Source of the DNA: Micromonospora chokoriensis
GTDB taxonomy: Bacteria > Actinomycetota > Actinomycetes > Mycobacteriales > Micromonosporaceae
NCBI RefSeq assembly: GCF_900091505.1
Contig: NZ_LT607409.1
Coordinates: 4,092,001 to 4,156,000 of the forward strand
DNA length: 64,000 nt
Direction of reading: 5' to 3'
Shown piece after piece: positions 63,143 to 64,000 of this stretch (within the stretch, counting starts at the first letter, position 1; each line of letters begins with the position of its first letter). Under the pieces are notes generated by a model. That model was not told the DNA's origin. It was given only the letters and a program-made list of their open reading frames with translations, and ran no database searches. The position numbers were made by a program, and so were the translations under genes.

Positions 63143-64000
63143 ATGGCCGACATGACCATCGGATCGTCGTACCCCGTGGGGCGAGCGACGCCCGGCGCGC
63201 CGTCGGCGCGACCCCTGCCCTCCGCCCGCGCGGCGGTGCCGCTGGGTTTCCGGCTGCTCGCGGTGGCGCTGTGTTGTCTGGTCGCGTTCGCGCTCACCGC
63301 CGCCGTCTTCGTCCGGACGTACCCCGGTCAGTGGCTGGACGGCCTGCTCCTGCCGCGCGCCGAGCGGGGTGGGGGATACGAGCAGGAGACCCACCTGGTG
63401 GGTCCGGCCAAGACCCTGCTGGCCGGCTTCGGCAGTCCGACACTCCTCGCCGCCCTGCTCGGCGCGGTGCTGCTGGTGGGTGTGCTCCGTCGCCGGCTGG
63501 TGGCGGGGGTCGCCGGTGTGGGCATGGTGGTCGGCGCGGTGGTGGCAGCCGGTGCGCTGAAGTCGGCGCTGCCCCGTCCGGATCTCCAGATCGAGAGTTC
63601 GACCACCCACAACAGCTTCCCGAGCGGGCACGTCGCGGCGGCGACGGCGCTACTGCTGGCGTTCATGCTGGTCCTGCCCGGATGGGCCCGTCGCTTCCTG
63701 GCGGTGCCCGGCGCGGTCGGTGTCTCGGCGATCGCCTCGGCCACGATGATCGCCGGCTGGCACCGGTTCAGTGACGTGCTCGGCGGCGTACTGCTGGGGG
63801 TGGCGTTGTTCTGCCTGGCCGCAGCCGCGTTGGTGGGCCTGCGCGGGGACCGGGACGCGGACGGCGAACCGGACGGCGGGAGCCGGTGGCGTCGGTCGGC
63901 CGAGGCGACGGTGGGTCTGGTCGCGCTGGTGTGGGCGCTGGTGGCGGTGGTGCCCGGTCTGTCGGCCTCGGTGCAGCGCGGGGCGCTCGTCGCCATCGTG
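63143..64000 (+). CDS. PAP2-superfamily membrane phosphatase (3' partial)
   Basis: The frame is open to the right edge, so the C-terminus is missing; 286 residues are visible. Phosphatase motifs are K..RP in ALKSALPRPD, SGH in SFPSGHVAAATALLLAF and the H..D motif in GWHRFSDVLGG, with about six hydrophobic segments. Such enzymes dephosphorylate lipid phosphates such as undecaprenyl or phosphatidic acid species. ATG 63143 follows GGAGCGAG; ATG 63152 is the alternative. It is divergent from the copy-B regulator. Confidence 0.83.
   Translation, partial: MADMTIGSSYPVGRATPGAPSARPLPSARAAVPLGFRLLAVALCCLVAFALTAAVFVRTYPGQWLDGLLLPRAERGGGYEQETHLVGPAKTLLAGFGSPTLLAALLGAVLLVGVLRRRLVAGVAGVGMVVGAVVAAGALKSALPRPDLQIESSTTHNSFPSGHVAAATALLLAFMLVLPGWARRFLAVPGAVGVSAIASATMIAGWHRFSDVLGGVLLGVALFCLAAAALVGLRGDRDADGEPDGGSRWRRSAEATVGLVALVWALVAVVPGLSASVQRGALVAIV

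Overview
The window is high-GC actinobacterial DNA. Gene families, start-codon use and intergenic repeats fit Micromonospora or a close relative in the Micromonosporaceae; this is inferred from gene content, and no rRNA or other phylogenetic marker is present. Coding density is high. The 5' end cuts a giant helicase gene and the 3' end cuts a PAP2 phosphatase gene. No tRNA, rRNA or CRISPR array was seen.

Layout. 1-4865: DUF4011-helicase-nuclease-DUF3320 giant protein (defence-type architecture). 4994-9621: ECF sigma factor with membrane partner, secreted trypsin-like protease, LtrA-like membrane protein, TetR regulator. 9686-15967: orphan TAXI binding lipoprotein, a TctD/TctE-like two-component system and a complete tripartite tricarboxylate transporter (tctCBA). 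16049-17983: NhaA antiporter fused to a DsbA-like domain. 17984-18794: repeat-rich non-coding stretch ending in a double LacI-type operator before a secreted GH2 glycosidase. 22921-35628: gamma-glutamyltransferase, NarL-type two-component system with membrane genes, VOC protein, XRE/methionine aminopeptidase pair, CDP-alcohol phosphotransferase, sulfatase-like membrane enzyme, FkbM methyltransferase, LysR regulator.

35553-44916: a form I aerobic carbon monoxide dehydrogenase cluster in the order coxM-coxS-coxL-xdhC/YHS-mobA-like-coxD-coxG-coxE, nearly all genes overlapping by 4 bp, with a divergent xdhC/coxI-like gene. A perfect 19-bp inverted repeat lies in the divergent promoter. 46126-48235: an IS701-like element bounded by imperfect terminal inverted repeats and CTAG target duplications. 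Its transposase survives only as an N-terminal and a C-terminal scrap, and an esterase/TetR gene pair occupies the middle: a non-autonomous mobile cassette.

49210-56138: a formate dehydrogenase operon (alpha, beta, NrfD-like membrane subunit). The alpha gene carries an in-frame TGA exactly where FdnG-type enzymes have selenocysteine, followed by a bacterial SECIS-like hairpin. A convergent OFA-type (oxalate/formate) MFS transporter shares an upstream operator-like sequence with the operon. Together with the CO dehydrogenase this points to C1/trace-gas energy metabolism through molybdenum enzymes. 56401-64000: VOC protein, then a giant secreted subtilase flanked on both sides by paralogous orphan winged-helix regulators, then the partial PAP2 gene.

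The strongest unusual items are the selenocysteine formate dehydrogenase with shared operator, the IS701-bounded esterase cassette, the GH2 enzyme with permuted discoidin repeats inserted in its core, and the paired regulators around the subtilase.
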